A stretch of 64,000 bases of DNA from Nonomuraea sp. SBT364 (GTDB lineage: Bacteria > Actinomycetota > Actinomycetes > Streptosporangiales > Streptosporangiaceae): assembly GCF_001083785.1 (NCBI RefSeq), contig NZ_LAVL01000004.1:1-64000 (forward strand), in the 5' to 3' direction. The position numbers were made by a program, and so were the translations under genes. Below, piece after piece: positions 42,838 through 51,979 of this stretch. The notes under the pieces are model-generated. The model saw only the letters and a list, made by a program, of their open reading frames with translations, did no database searches and was not told the DNA's origin. Each line of letters begins with the position of its first letter. The first letter of the stretch is position 1.

Positions 42838-43373
42838 TTGGCGTCCCCTTCGGCCTGCGCGCGCGGTGCCGGGTGGAACAGCGCGAAGACGAGCGACGCG
42901 TCCGGCAGCGACGGATCGGCCAGTTCCTGGTACTCGTCCGCGAGTGCCTCCAGCCGCGCCCCCAACTCCGCGAACTGCTCGTCGGTGAGGCGCAGATGTG
43001 CCATCCGTACGTGCCGCGCGCCATCCACCGGCGCCGCCTCCAGATCCGCCACCGCATGCCGCATCAGCACATCCGGCCCTCCCTGGCCCGGATCCGGCAG
43101 CGCGATCGCCCTCGCGGCCATGGCGTAGTACCGCTCGGTGACCCCGCGGACCTTCCGTGTCCGTACCACCTTCACCAGGCCGGCCCGTTCGAGCAGCCGT
43201 ACGTGGTAGCTGGAACTTCCCTTCGCAAGACCTACTCGCTCGGCGATCTGTGTGATCGTCGCGGGCTCGAAGCGGAGCACGGCCATGATCCGGTGGCGCG
43301 TGAGATTGGAGACGGCGCGTAGCTGCTCCTCAGTGGTGACGTGGAACGTCTCGGGAGGATCCTCAGTAGTCAT
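42834..43373 (-). CDS. ArsR-type winged-helix transcriptional regulator
   Basis: A 179-residue protein with an ArsR/HTH_20 domain near the N-terminus (EQLRAVSNLTRHRIMAVLRFEPATITQIAERVGLAKGSSSYHVRLLERAGLVKVV), then a helical C-terminal part with no metal-site Cys, as in regulators paired with drug exporters. It is translationally coupled to the MFS gene. A perfect 10-4-10 dyad lies directly in front of its start, so it is probably the autorepressor of the two-gene operon. Confidence 0.9.
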   Translation of the reverse strand: MTTEDPPETFHVTTEEQLRAVSNLTRHRIMAVLRFEPATITQIAERVGLAKGSSSYHVRLLERAGLVKVVRTRKVRGVTERYYAMAARAIALPDPGQGGPDVLMRHAVADLEAAPVDGARHVRMAHLRLTDEQFAELGARLEALADEYQELADPSLPDASLVFALFHPAPRAQAEGDAK

Positions 43374-43379
43374 GCGCTC

Positions 43380-43403
43380 AATGGTCAAGGATTCTTGACC
43401 ATT
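43380..43403. promoter_or_regulatory. Perfect 24-bp dyad in front of the ArsR-MFS operon
   Basis: AATGGTCAAG (43380-43389) and CTTGACCATT (43394-43403) form a perfect inverted repeat with spacer GATT, six bases upstream of the ArsR-type start at 43373. The TTGACC half could double as a -35 element, so binding would block transcription. Confidence 0.8.
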
Positions 43404-43541
43404 AGGCAAGGGGTTTTCCGGATCAGCTGTCCAGCGCCGTCGCCACCACCGGTCAGAACCTTCGCTGTGACCGGAAGCGGTCGCCGGTGCCACCAGCTGC
43501 ATGAGCGGCGGGGTCGCAGGATCTCTGGTAGACACGCGTCC

Positions 43542-43940
43542 ATGAACCCGATCACGACCCAGCGGCTGCGAATCGTCTCGCCAGAGTTCGTCCTTGAGCA
43601 ATTGCCGCATGCGGCGTCCCCCGAGGACGACTGGATCGTGCTTGTGCGCGCGCCCGAAGGGCTGACCGTTGTCCGTGCGGTCCGGCCTCTGGAGTCCGGG
43701 GAACGGTGGATCGGTTTCTACAGTGGTGACACAGCCCACGACCTGGACGTTCCCGGGATGCTGGCGGCGATCGTCAGGCCGCTGGCAGAGGCGGCGATCC
43801 CGGTGTTCGTCGCCTCGACGTTCGACGCCGACCTGGTTCTGGTTCCCGTGCAGAGAAAACAGCAGGCCGTCGTCGTCCTGGAGGAAGCCGGGCACCAGGT
43901 GCAAAGCGAGGACGGGGCACCTTTCCGCTCACCGCACTAG
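43542..43940 (+). CDS. ACT domain-containing protein
   Basis: A 132-residue protein: LRIVSPEFVLEQLPHAASPEDDWIVLVRAPEGLTVVRAV, then a second ACT-like unit with IPVFVASTFDADLVLVPVQRKQQAVVVLEEAGHQV. This is the small two-ACT (CASTOR-like) protein common in actinomycetes, a presumed amino-acid-binding regulator. The ATG has no strong SD. Divergent from the ArsR operon. The next 148 bp (43941-44088) show no gene. Confidence 0.8.
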   Translation: MNPITTQRLRIVSPEFVLEQLPHAASPEDDWIVLVRAPEGLTVVRAVRPLESGERWIGFYSGDTAHDLDVPGMLAAIVRPLAEAAIPVFVASTFDADLVLVPVQRKQQAVVVLEEAGHQVQSEDGAPFRSPH

Positions 43941-44088
43941 ACAGCTCGCGAGATCGGGCGTCACATTGCCGGCGCCGCGTGCCGAGATGCTTCGTGAGAA
44001 CCGGAGCCCGTTCACCCTCCGTCCAACCCGAGCCGGGTGCGAGTGCGCGAACTGCCGATGAGCGCGCCCCCTGGCTGCCGGAGCGACG

Positions 44089-44505
44089 TCACGTGGCGAG
44101 CACGGCGGTGAGCATCGAGAGATACGGCTCATGGGCGAGACGCAGGCTGCCAAGGTCGGACGCCTCGAACCACGCCACAGCGTCGTGCTCGTCCGGCGCG
44201 GCGTTGACGGGTGTTCCGGCCCACCGGTCGACCAGCCAGATCTGCATGTCGAACGTCGTGGTCCGGAGCCCATGCATCGGCGGGCTGGACGGCTCCGATA
44301 CCGTGATTCCCAACTCCTCACGAAGCTCACGGACAAGGCTCTCTTTCGGATCCTCCCCCTCCTCGACATGACCGCCCGGCAGGTCCCACACGTCGGGATA
44401 CCAACGGCGTCCGGCGCTTCGATGACACAGCAACACCCGATCGCCGTCGAGAAGAACGGCCGTCACAATCCGGACCGGACCGGAGTCGTCAGCGGAGATC
44501 GTCAT
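44089..44505 (-). CDS. NUDIX hydrolase
   Basis: A 138-residue protein carrying the complete Nudix box GGHVEEGEDPKESLVRELREELGI (G-x5-E-x7-RELxEELG) at residues 44-67, with metal-binding Glu residues intact. LLCHRSAGRRWYPDVWDLPGG before it fits the NUDIX subgroup acting on nucleotide derivatives. Short intergenic regions on both sides; no operon partner. Confidence 0.92.
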   Translation of the reverse strand: MTISADDSGPVRIVTAVLLDGDRVLLCHRSAGRRWYPDVWDLPGGHVEEGEDPKESLVRELREELGITVSEPSSPPMHGLRTTTFDMQIWLVDRWAGTPVNAAPDEHDAVAWFEASDLGSLRLAHEPYLSMLTAVLAT

Positions 44506-44610
44506 CGGCACATTCTGACCCACCGAGGCGAGGCCGGCCCCGGACGGGTGCGCCGGCACGGCCACCCGGCTCCTCGCGGCGGTCGCCGATCGATGGGCCC
44601 CGGGCGGGCG

Positions 44611-44640
44611 GGAAGACGATTCCGGCTTGCGGCGAAGGAT
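44611..44640 (+). repeat. 30-bp direct repeat, copy 1, upstream of the sigma-factor operon
   Basis: Matches 46531-46560 at 27 of 30 positions, with the invariant core CCGGCTTGCGGCGAAG (44622-44637). It lies 52-81 bp before the sigma-factor GTG. Both copies precede a plus-strand gene at similar distance, so a shared promoter or regulator site is likely. Confidence 0.7.
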
Positions 44641-44691
44641 GGGTGAACATGACCACCGCCCGGAAGGCAGGCATATGCCGGAGACAAGAAC

Positions 44692-45264
44692 GTGATCGCC
44701 GACGTGGGCGAACAGGTGACGGACGCCGAACTGGCCGCCCGGTTCAGGCGCGATCCCGAGCAGTTCACCGCCGTGCACGACCGCTACTACCGCGACATCT
44801 ACCTGTACGTGGCCGGCCGCCTGGACACGCAGAACGCCGAGGACATCACCGCCGATGCCTTCCTGCTGGCTTTCGACCAGCGTGGCCGCTTCGACCCGGC
44901 ACGCGGGAACCTGCGGCCCTGGCTGTTCGGCATCGCCACCAACCTGATCGCCAGGCACCGGCGCAAGGAGACCCGCCACTACAGGGCGCTGGCCCGGCTG
45001 GATCCCGAGACGGTCGCGGAAGGGCACGAGAACCGGGTCGTCACCGCGGTCGCCACCCAGCGCATGCAGCCGCGCCTGGCCGAGGCGCTGGCCGCGCTGT
45101 CCAGCGGCGAGCGCGATGTGCTGCTGCTCGTCGCCCTGGGCGAGCTCAGCTACGACGAGGTGGCCCAGGCCCTCGGCATCTCCACCGGCACGGTCGGCTC
45201 CCGGCTCAGCCGGGCCCGCGCGAAGATCCACCATCTCATCGACAAGGAGACCGTCCATGGATGA
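44692..45264 (+). CDS. RNA polymerase sigma-70 family (ECF-type) factor
   Basis: A 190-residue ECF-type factor. Region 2 is VHDRYYRDIYLYVAGRLDTQNAEDITADAFLLAFDQRGRFDPARGNLRPWLFGIATNLIARHRR; region 4 is ALAALSSGERDVLLLVALGELSYDEVAQALGISTGTVGSRLSRARAKIHHLI. Between them there is no extra domain. It overlaps the next gene (ATGGATGA), a CU044_5270-type protein with one membrane helix that is the customary partner in actinomycetes and may act as its anti-sigma or sensor. Confidence 0.92.
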   Translation: MIADVGEQVTDAELAARFRRDPEQFTAVHDRYYRDIYLYVAGRLDTQNAEDITADAFLLAFDQRGRFDPARGNLRPWLFGIATNLIARHRRKETRHYRALARLDPETVAEGHENRVVTAVATQRMQPRLAEALAALSSGERDVLLLVALGELSYDEVAQALGISTGTVGSRLSRARAKIHHLIDKETVHG

Positions 45265-46111
45265 CCTGGACACCAGCCTCGCCACCCTGCTGGCCAAGCC
45301 CGAGCCGTCCGCCGAGGCGATCGCTCGCAGCAGAGGCCGGCTCCAGACCCGGACGACGCGCGGGCGCGGGCGACGGCGGATCGGGTGGCTGGCGCCGGGG
45401 CTCGGCCTGGTGGCCGCCGCTGCGGCGGCCGTCGTCCTGGTCGGCACGGGCGTGACCAGCCCCACCGCCCCGGCCTCGGGCCGGGAGGTCCTGCTCATGG
45501 CGGCCGTCAGCGCGGAACGTACGCCCGAGGCTTCCGGGGACTACTGGCACGTCACCCGCAGGTGGAGCGATCCGGAGATGCCGCTGGAGGAGAGCTGGAC
45601 CACCCGCGACGGCCGGCGCTGGTCCAGGAACGGGCCGGGCGACCCTCCCGGTACCGTCGTCGCCGGCCGGGGTCCGCTCACGCTCAAGGCCGCGGAGCTG
45701 GACTTCGAGGACCTGGAAGCGCTGCCGGCGGACCCGGAGGCGCTGCGGGCGCGGATCGCCGAACTTCCGGAGCACGACCGCGACCCGGACGTCCCCGAGG
45801 AGCGAAGCCCTCAGGCCCTCCCCCTGATCTCGCTGATCACGGAGCTGCCGGCGCCCGCGGAGGTGCGTTCGGCGGCGTTCCGGGCCCTGGCCGCGATGCC
45901 GGAGGTCAGCAGGACGGGCACGGTCGACGGCGGAGAGGAACTGCTGATCACCGACACCGACGGGGAGCGGCAGATCAGGCTGGTCGTCGATCCCGGCACC
46001 GCCCGGGTGACACGCACCAACTACCTCCACACCTACGACGGCGACGTGGCAGGAACCCCTGACGGATTCATCGCGATCAGCACCGGCTGGACGGACCAGC
46101 CGCCCAGGTAG
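45257..46111 (+). CDS. CU044_5270 family membrane-anchored protein (sigma-factor partner)
   Basis: A 284-residue protein. A cytoplasmic N-terminus (MDDLDTSLATLLAKPEPS, then basic) leads to one transmembrane helix (LAPGLGLVAAAAAAVVLVG, about 45-65) and an external domain with LLMAAVSAERTPEASGDYWHVTRRW and late TGTVDGGEELLITDTDGERQIRLVVDPGTARV, the family signature. The type II topology and coupling to a sigma gene fit a sensor/anti-sigma role, which is inference; no zinc HxxxCxxC anti-sigma motif is present. Confidence 0.85.
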   Translation: MDDLDTSLATLLAKPEPSAEAIARSRGRLQTRTTRGRGRRRIGWLAPGLGLVAAAAAAVVLVGTGVTSPTAPASGREVLLMAAVSAERTPEASGDYWHVTRRWSDPEMPLEESWTTRDGRRWSRNGPGDPPGTVVAGRGPLTLKAAELDFEDLEALPADPEALRARIAELPEHDRDPDVPEERSPQALPLISLITELPAPAEVRSAAFRALAAMPEVSRTGTVDGGEELLITDTDGERQIRLVVDPGTARVTRTNYLHTYDGDVAGTPDGFIAISTGWTDQPPR

Positions 46112-46189
46112 GAGCGGCTCAGGTCGCCAGGCCCCCGCGGCAGGCGTGGACCACCGCCTGGACGCGGTCGCGCCGAACCGGCCGGTTCG

Positions 46190-46450
46190 TCCTCGGCGGG
46201 ACGGATTTCATGACCGCGACGCCCTTCATCACCGCAGCCGACGGCGCGCTGTCCATGAGCGATCAACGGCTGTTCGGGCCGGTGGCCTGCCACCTGAGTT
46301 CCCACGAGGTGATCACCACCGGCCTGCTCTGCGACTACCAGGTCGTGGTCATGGCCGAGCGAGCCGGCGTCGGGGCCGATGCCACAGACCTCGAGCGTCT
46401 TCCCGTTGCCCAGCATCTCCAGGACCCCCGCGTGCAGGCCACCTCGCCCT
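46190..46450 (+). pseudogene. DEAD/DEAH-type helicase fragment
   Basis: A plus-strand frame reads TDFMTATPFITAADGALSMS followed by FGPVACHLSSHEVITTGLLCDYQVVVMA. The MTATP motif III and the FGP-x-HxLS-x-I-x-GLL-DYQVVV segment are found in superfamily 2 helicases associated with restriction-like systems. Only about 80 residues survive; neither Walker A nor motif VI is present, and the frame then runs into unrelated sequence. A relic in the 484-bp gap between the CU044_5270 and S8 protease genes. Confidence 0.5.
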
Positions 46451-46530
46451 GTCGTCCTGCGGGAAGAGTCCGCGGACCCCAGATGACGATGGCGGCCGGT
46501 GCACCGCGTCCCACCGGCCATATGCCTCAA

Positions 46531-46560
46531 GGAAGAAGATCCCGGCTTGCGGCGAAGCAT
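46531..46560 (+). repeat. 30-bp direct repeat, copy 2, upstream of the S8 protease gene
   Basis: Same element as 44611-44640 (27 of 30 identical), 36-65 bp before the ATG of the secreted protease. The flanks are unrelated, so only this block is conserved, as expected of a promoter or binding site. Confidence 0.7.
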
Positions 46561-46595
46561 GAGCGTGAGTTGCTACTTCGACCGATAGGTAGATC

Positions 46596-49500
46596 ATGAT
46601 TTTAGGTAAGGCGCTTCTCGCCGTCGCCCTGGCGGGAACGATCGTGGGCGGCACGCCGACGCCGACGCCGACGCCGGCACCGGAAGCGCGAGCTGCCGCC
46701 CAACAGGCGAACGGAGTGACTCTGATCACCGGTGACCGTGTCGTCGTCGCCGGCCGCGGGCACCGGGTGGATCCCGGACCCGGCCGGCAGGATGTCGGTT
46801 TCACGAGCCAGGTACGCGACGGGCACCTGTATGTGATTCCGTCCGACGCCCAGACCCTGGTCACGCAGGGGGTGCTCGACGAGCGGCTGTTCGACGTCAC
46901 CCAGTTGCTGCAGTGGAGATACGGCGACGCCGACACCCGTGACATTCCGCTGATCATGCAGTCGGCATCGGGCCCGGCCTCTGCGCTCCGGGGCGCACAG
47001 GGTACGCGGCGGCTCGCCGGCCTGGGCATGACCACGCTTCGCCTGCCCAAGGCCGGCGCGGCTCAGACGTGGAAGGAACTGGCCGGTGGCGCCCGCGCCC
47101 TGGCGGCGGGGCGTACCAAGCTGTGGCTGGACGGCCGCAGGTCGTTCTCGCTGGACCGCAGCGTCGAGCAGATCGGCGCCCCGCAGGCGTGGCAGCAGGG
47201 CATGACGGGCAAGGGCGTCACCGTCGCGGTCCTCGACTCCGGCTACGACCCCGACCATCCGGACCTGAAGGACGCGGTAGTGCAGGAGCGCAACTTCAGC
47301 GACGATCCTGACATCCGCGACACTATTGGTCACGGCACCCATGTCGCCTCGATCGTGGCGGGCAGGGATGGGAAGTACCGGGGTGTGGCGCCGGAGGCGA
47401 AGCTGGCCATCGGGAAGGTGGGCGGCGCCGCGGGTCCGACCGATTCGGCCATCCTCGCCGGCATGGAGTGGGCGGCCGTCGAGGTCAAGGCCAAGGTCGT
47501 GAACATGAGCTTCGGCGACACGGACGGCTCCGATCTGGACCCGCCGGAGCAGGCGGTGAACACGCTGTCGGAGCGTACCGGCACGCTGTTCGTCGCGGCG
47601 GCGGGGAACGACGGACCCGGCGGCAGGGTGCTGAGCCCCGGTAGCGCCGAGGCGGCGCTGACCGTGGGCGCCGTGGACAAACAGGGGCGGCAGGCCGAGT
47701 TCTCCAGTCCGGGGCCGCGAGTGAGCGACCACGCGATCAAACCCGAGGTGACCGCGCCGGGCGTGGACATCGTGGCCGCGGCCGCCGCGGGCACCGCCGA
47801 CGGCCTCCACCGGGCGTTCAGCGGCACGTCGATGGCCAGCCCGCACGTGGCGGGGGCGGCGGCGATCCTGGCCCAGCGCCATCCGGAGTGGACGGGCGCG
47901 CAGCTCAAGGCCGCGCTGATCGGCAGCGCCGCGCCCGCTCAGGGTGCGACGCTCTATCAGCAGGGAGCCGGTCTGATCGACCTGGTACGCGTGCTGAAGC
48001 AGCAGGTCGTGGCCGCACAGGGCAACGTCTGGGCGGCCTTCCCGTGGAATGCCACCGGCGAGCGGGTGACGACCAGGACGATCACGTACGCCAATGCGAG
48101 CGACGCTCCGATCACCCTGGACCTGTCGGCTGAGGGCGAGGTGCTGAAGCTGCCGGCCGGCCAGGTCACGGTTCCGGCCATGAGCGAGTCCTCGATCACG
48201 CTCATCATCGACGCCACCGGCAAGGCGCCGGGCGACTACCCGGGAACGGTCACCGCCCGTTCGGGCGAGACGGTGGTCCGCACCCTGGCCGGCGCCTACG
48301 TCGAGCCCGAGTCCTACGAGGTCACCATCACGGTCCTCGGCAGGCAGGGCCGGCCGATCAACCCCATCCAAGGTCAGATCTACGACGCGAAGACCGGCAT
48401 CATCCACCAGCCGCCCTTCCGGGACGGCGTGGCCAAGACACGACTGCCCGAGGGCGATTGGAACTTCTACACCGAGGCGTTGGAGAAGATCGACGGGAGC
48501 TGGGTCATGACGATCGCCGACTCCAACCTGAAGATCGACGGCGGCGACCAGCAGCTCACAGTGGACATGCGCCAGGGCAATGCGGCCAAGATCGCGGTTG
48601 ACGATCCGAGCGCCGAACTTCAGCGCGGTTACGGCCTCACCCTGGCCCACGGCGCCTGGAACTCCACGTGGTCGATAGGCGGCGACGTCAACACCGACTT
48701 CTTCGTCGTTCCCAGCCATCGGCCCGGTCTGACCTACAGCCTGGAGACCATGTGGCTCCACAAGGACGTCTCTCCCAGCCCGTACGTCTACAGCCTCGTC
48801 GACCGCCGCACCGACGGCCTGCCCGAGAATCCCGCCTACAACGTCAGGCGGACGGATCTGGCGAAGGTCACCGCGACCTACCGGGCCTCAGGAGTGGCGG
48901 CCACGGGCACTCCGCTGGCCGGACTGCACGACCCTGATTTCCCCGGCTCGACCCTGTGGCGGCTGGTCGGCGACATCGCGTTGCCCGGCACGCTCATCCA
49001 CTACCGCAGCCCGGGGCTGACGTACGAGAGCGGGCTGGAGGTCGGCACCTCGCTGATGTTCGACGGCGGCAGGCTCATGAGGCGCGGGCAGACGCGCGAG
49101 GTCTGGAACACCGCGGTGACCGGGCCGTCGTTCCTGCTGCCGGGCGGCGACCGTACCGGCGACAAGCTGACCTTCTCCGGAGTCGGCCTGTTCTCCGACG
49201 GAGGCGCGAATCGGACGGGATCGGACACCGCCGCCACCGGCACCGCCACCCTCGCCAAGGACGGTCAGGTGCTGGCCACCGCCGGCCTCGCCGGCTGCTC
49301 GATCTACGAGCCGGCAGGCTGCGAACTGCGCGCCGACCTCCCCGCCGGGCGAGGCTCGTACACGCTGACCGCATCGATGGGCAGGCAGGTCCCGCATTCG
49401 GCGCTGTCCACCGGCGTGGAGTCCGTGTGGACGTTCCCGTCCGCCACCACCACCGAGACGCGGCCGCTGCCGCTGACCGCGGTCCGCTACAGCCCCCAGG

Positions 49501-49790
49501 GCCTGGACGACTCCAACCGCGCCAAACCCGGCAGCGTGACCCGCCTGCCCGTCCGGATCGAACGCAACCCCGGCACCGCGCCGCTACGGGCGGCATCGGT
49601 CCGGCTGGAGATGTCCGTGGACGACGGCGCGAGCTGGCGCAAGATTCCGGTCGTGCGCACCGGCTCGGGCTGGTCCGCCATGGTGCCGAACCCGGGTACG
49701 GCCGGGTTCGTCTCGCTCCGCGCGGTGGTGACCGACGCGGCGGGCCTCGGACTGACCCAGACGATCACCCGCGCCTGGGCCGTCGGCTGA
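46596..49790 (+). CDS. Secreted S8 family serine peptidase (subtilase)
   Basis: A 1064-residue exported protease. A signal peptide (ILGKALLAVALAGTIVGG) is followed by a PTPTPTPAPEA linker and a prodomain to about residue 190. The catalytic domain has Asp214 (AVLDSGYD), His246 (GHGTHVAS) and Ser412 (GTSMASPHVA), with the oxyanion Asn in AAAGNDGPGG. The C-terminal 550 residues are beta-rich and probably surface-binding or substrate-positioning, as in large Streptomyces subtilases. AGGTAG precedes the ATG. The 30-bp element shared with the sigma operon just upstream suggests control by that sigma factor. Confidence 0.93.
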   Translation: MILGKALLAVALAGTIVGGTPTPTPTPAPEARAAAQQANGVTLITGDRVVVAGRGHRVDPGPGRQDVGFTSQVRDGHLYVIPSDAQTLVTQGVLDERLFDVTQLLQWRYGDADTRDIPLIMQSASGPASALRGAQGTRRLAGLGMTTLRLPKAGAAQTWKELAGGARALAAGRTKLWLDGRRSFSLDRSVEQIGAPQAWQQGMTGKGVTVAVLDSGYDPDHPDLKDAVVQERNFSDDPDIRDTIGHGTHVASIVAGRDGKYRGVAPEAKLAIGKVGGAAGPTDSAILAGMEWAAVEVKAKVVNMSFGDTDGSDLDPPEQAVNTLSERTGTLFVAAAGNDGPGGRVLSPGSAEAALTVGAVDKQGRQAEFSSPGPRVSDHAIKPEVTAPGVDIVAAAAAGTADGLHRAFSGTSMASPHVAGAAAILAQRHPEWTGAQLKAALIGSAAPAQGATLYQQGAGLIDLVRVLKQQVVAAQGNVWAAFPWNATGERVTTRTITYANASDAPITLDLSAEGEVLKLPAGQVTVPAMSESSITLIIDATGKAPGDYPGTVTARSGETVVRTLAGAYVEPESYEVTITVLGRQGRPINPIQGQIYDAKTGIIHQPPFRDGVAKTRLPEGDWNFYTEALEKIDGSWVMTIADSNLKIDGGDQQLTVDMRQGNAAKIAVDDPSAELQRGYGLTLAHGAWNSTWSIGGDVNTDFFVVPSHRPGLTYSLETMWLHKDVSPSPYVYSLVDRRTDGLPENPAYNVRRTDLAKVTATYRASGVAATGTPLAGLHDPDFPGSTLWRLVGDIALPGTLIHYRSPGLTYESGLEVGTSLMFDGGRLMRRGQTREVWNTAVTGPSFLLPGGDRTGDKLTFSGVGLFSDGGANRTGSDTAATGTATLAKDGQVLATAGLAGCSIYEPAGCELRADLPAGRGSYTLTASMGRQVPHSALSTGVESVWTFPSATTTETRPLPLTAVRYSPQGLDDSNRAKPGSVTRLPVRIERNPGTAPLRAASVRLEMSVDDGASWRKIPVVRTGSGWSAMVPNPGTAGFVSLRAVVTDAAGLGLTQTITRAWAVG

Positions 49791-49794
49791 CAGC

Positions 49795-49834
49795 GATGCG
49801 GTGCGGCGCCGCGCATGTGGGGCCGCACCGCATC
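49795..49834 (+). terminator. Strong stem-loop terminator after the S8 protease gene
   Basis: GATGCGGTGCGGC (49795-49807) pairs perfectly with GCCGCACCGCATC (49822-49834): 13-bp stem, 14-nt loop, beginning four bases after the stop codon. Typical GC-rich actinomycete terminator without a U-tract. Confidence 0.85.
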
Positions 49835-49917
49835 AGGCGTCGTCGCAAATCTGCCCCGTATTAGAGGTTTTCGGACATATTTGACCATCAGATAGATTCG
49901 CTCGTTAGAGTGGCGCG

Positions 49918-51387
49918 GTGCACATCACAAGATCGAAATATCACCGTAAAAGCCTGGCCGGTCTCGCCGCTGCGGCAGTGCTGGTGGGCGGCCTCGTCAC
50001 GGCTCCGCCGGCGGTAGCGGCACCGGCGGAAACCGCTGCGGCGGAGACGGGCGGCACCGGTCTCGCGAGCCATCTGCAGCGAACCCTCGACCGGTTGAGG
50101 TTCGAGCAGGTTCTGGACACCAACCCGCCCGCGAGCACGGCCGATTTGAACGCCCTGCGGCAGCGGAGCGCCGACGAGAATGAGGAGAAGGCGGCAGTGC
50201 GGCCGCCGAAGCAGGCGGAGCTGCGCGCGGCGGCCACGGCCGCCGCGCCGATCTCGCAGCAGCCGCAGATCGACCTGACCGTCATAGAGCTGGACAGGCT
50301 CGGCCGCGCCGTCTCCTCCGGCACCGTGCTGATGAGCCCGCAGTACCCGGACGGGGAGATCGTGCCGGTGGACCGCAACCTGCGCACCACCCAGGTGCGC
50401 TGGCGGCAGTGGGACGACGCCGGTTGGTACGCCAACAAGGGCCAGGGGACCATCGACGTGGTGCCCGGTCGTGAGAACGCCCCCATCGACTTCATGTCCC
50501 CCTACCCGGCGTCCGTACTGAAGCTGATGGTGGCCTTCGGCGTGCTGCGCCTGGTGGACCAGGGGGAGATCGCGCTCGACGACACCTACGCCTACGAGCC
50601 GACGACGATCAGCTCGCTCTGTGGCGGGGCCGGCAGCGACACGGTCCGCGACTATCTGGACGCCTCGCTGACCTGGTCGTCCAACGGCGCCACCTGCGCG
50701 CTGGTGAAGCTGCTGCACGACCGTGGCGCGGTCGAAGGGCTCAACCAGACCTTCCAGGATCTGGGTCTGGAGACGATGCAGCTGAAGAACACGAACCCGG
50801 CGAACGGTGCCCGCTGGGGCAACCCTGTCACCATGAACTCGCTCGACACGGCCAAGCTGCTGATGCTGGTCAACGGCGGCTGGGGTGTCCTGTGGACGGC
50901 TCCCGACGGGAAGCAGGTCACCAGGGGCGTGCTCAGCGACGCCTCCCGCGAGTTCTTCAAGGGCAAGCTGGCCGATCAGGGCATGAACATCGCCCTTTCG
51001 ACCACCAGCTGGTGCGGCGCGGCCTACCCCGCCCAGGGCATCCCGCAGGTCACGCCGGAGCGCTGGATCGAGGCCGACGGCACCGTGACGATTCCCGGCC
51101 AGGGCATCTCGTACGGCCACGACGTCCGGCCCTGCAACGACGCGGCCGAGGTCACGTACGCGCACAAGAACGGCTGGGTGAACAACTCCGGCGCGGAGGC
51201 GGGTATCGTCAAGGCGCTGCCCGGCAAGGGCGGCCGTACCTACATCGTCGCGATGTTCTCCAACCTCGGCTACCAGTACGTCGACGCGAACCGTCCTTCG
51301 ACGGGCGTCGAGAACGTCTGGTTCACCGAGAAGTTCGCCCAGTTGGGCAAGGCCATCGACGTGTACGAGAAGCAGCGCCGGCAGTGA
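49918..51387 (+). CDS. Secreted serine hydrolase, class A beta-lactamase/penicillin-binding fold
   Basis: A 489-residue exported protein. The signal peptide runs from KYHRKSLAGLAAAAVLVGGLV to AVAAPAE. The catalytic boxes are SVLK (SxxK, in PYPASVLKLMVAF), WSSNGAT (SxN) and HKNGWVNNSGAEAG (KxG with Asn in the second position of the usual KTG/KSG). The long N-terminal extension (about residues 40-180) before the fold is unusual and may anchor or regulate it. Possible roles: peptidoglycan DD-peptidase or beta-lactamase. It has its own promoter region behind the protease terminator. Confidence 0.85.
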   Translation: MHITRSKYHRKSLAGLAAAAVLVGGLVTAPPAVAAPAETAAAETGGTGLASHLQRTLDRLRFEQVLDTNPPASTADLNALRQRSADENEEKAAVRPPKQAELRAAATAAAPISQQPQIDLTVIELDRLGRAVSSGTVLMSPQYPDGEIVPVDRNLRTTQVRWRQWDDAGWYANKGQGTIDVVPGRENAPIDFMSPYPASVLKLMVAFGVLRLVDQGEIALDDTYAYEPTTISSLCGGAGSDTVRDYLDASLTWSSNGATCALVKLLHDRGAVEGLNQTFQDLGLETMQLKNTNPANGARWGNPVTMNSLDTAKLLMLVNGGWGVLWTAPDGKQVTRGVLSDASREFFKGKLADQGMNIALSTTSWCGAAYPAQGIPQVTPERWIEADGTVTIPGQGISYGHDVRPCNDAAEVTYAHKNGWVNNSGAEAGIVKALPGKGGRTYIVAMFSNLGYQYVDANRPSTGVENVWFTEKFAQLGKAIDVYEKQRRQ

Positions 51388-51532
51388 CGACCGGCAGGTG
51401 ACCGGTGCACGCCCGCTGACGCGAGCAGCCGCCGGTGGAGCCGTCACGGGCCACAGCGGAGCATCCCCGTTACCCGCGGCGGACGCCGAGCAGTGCATTG
51501 ACCAGGGCCGGAATCATGATCAGTGCGGCATC

Positions 51533-51922
51533 AGGACAGTCCTCACCACAGGGTTCGCCATCCAGGCCGCGGCCACCGCGTCCCTGTTCCTGCTGGGCGA
51601 CGATCGCGGCTCCCTCGCCCTGCTCCTGGTCGCGACCTTCATCGGCGGCGTCGGCAACATGCTGGCCATCGTCGGGTTCATGGTCGCGGCGACCTCGGGA
51701 CTGGCCGACAGTGAGCAGGGCCTCGCCACCGGCCTCGCCACCATGACCCAGCAGATCGGCATCACCATGGGCATCCCCATCATGAGCGCGGTCACCACCG
51801 CCGGGATGGCAGGCGGCGGCACCGTCCTGGAAGGGGTCAGTGCCGCGATCCTGGTCAACGCGGCACTCGTACTCACCGGCGCCGTGCTGGCGTGGCTCTT
51901 CCTGCGCCGCCCGGCGAACTGA
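51533..51922 (+). pseudogene. C-terminal fragment of an MFS (DHA2) transporter
   Basis: The frame reads VLTTGFAIQAAATASLFLLGDDRG, then VATFIGGVGNMLAIVGFMVAATSGLADSEQGLATGLATMTQQIGI and a final helix, matching helices 11-14 of an EmrB/QacA exporter. Everything N-terminal is absent, and the sequence before 51533 is unrelated. A truncated relic behind the serine hydrolase gene. Confidence 0.65.
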
Positions 51923-51979
51923 CACGGCATGCGCGGCAGCGGTGGTCGCTCGCTCGGCCTGACACACCCGAAGGCCGTC

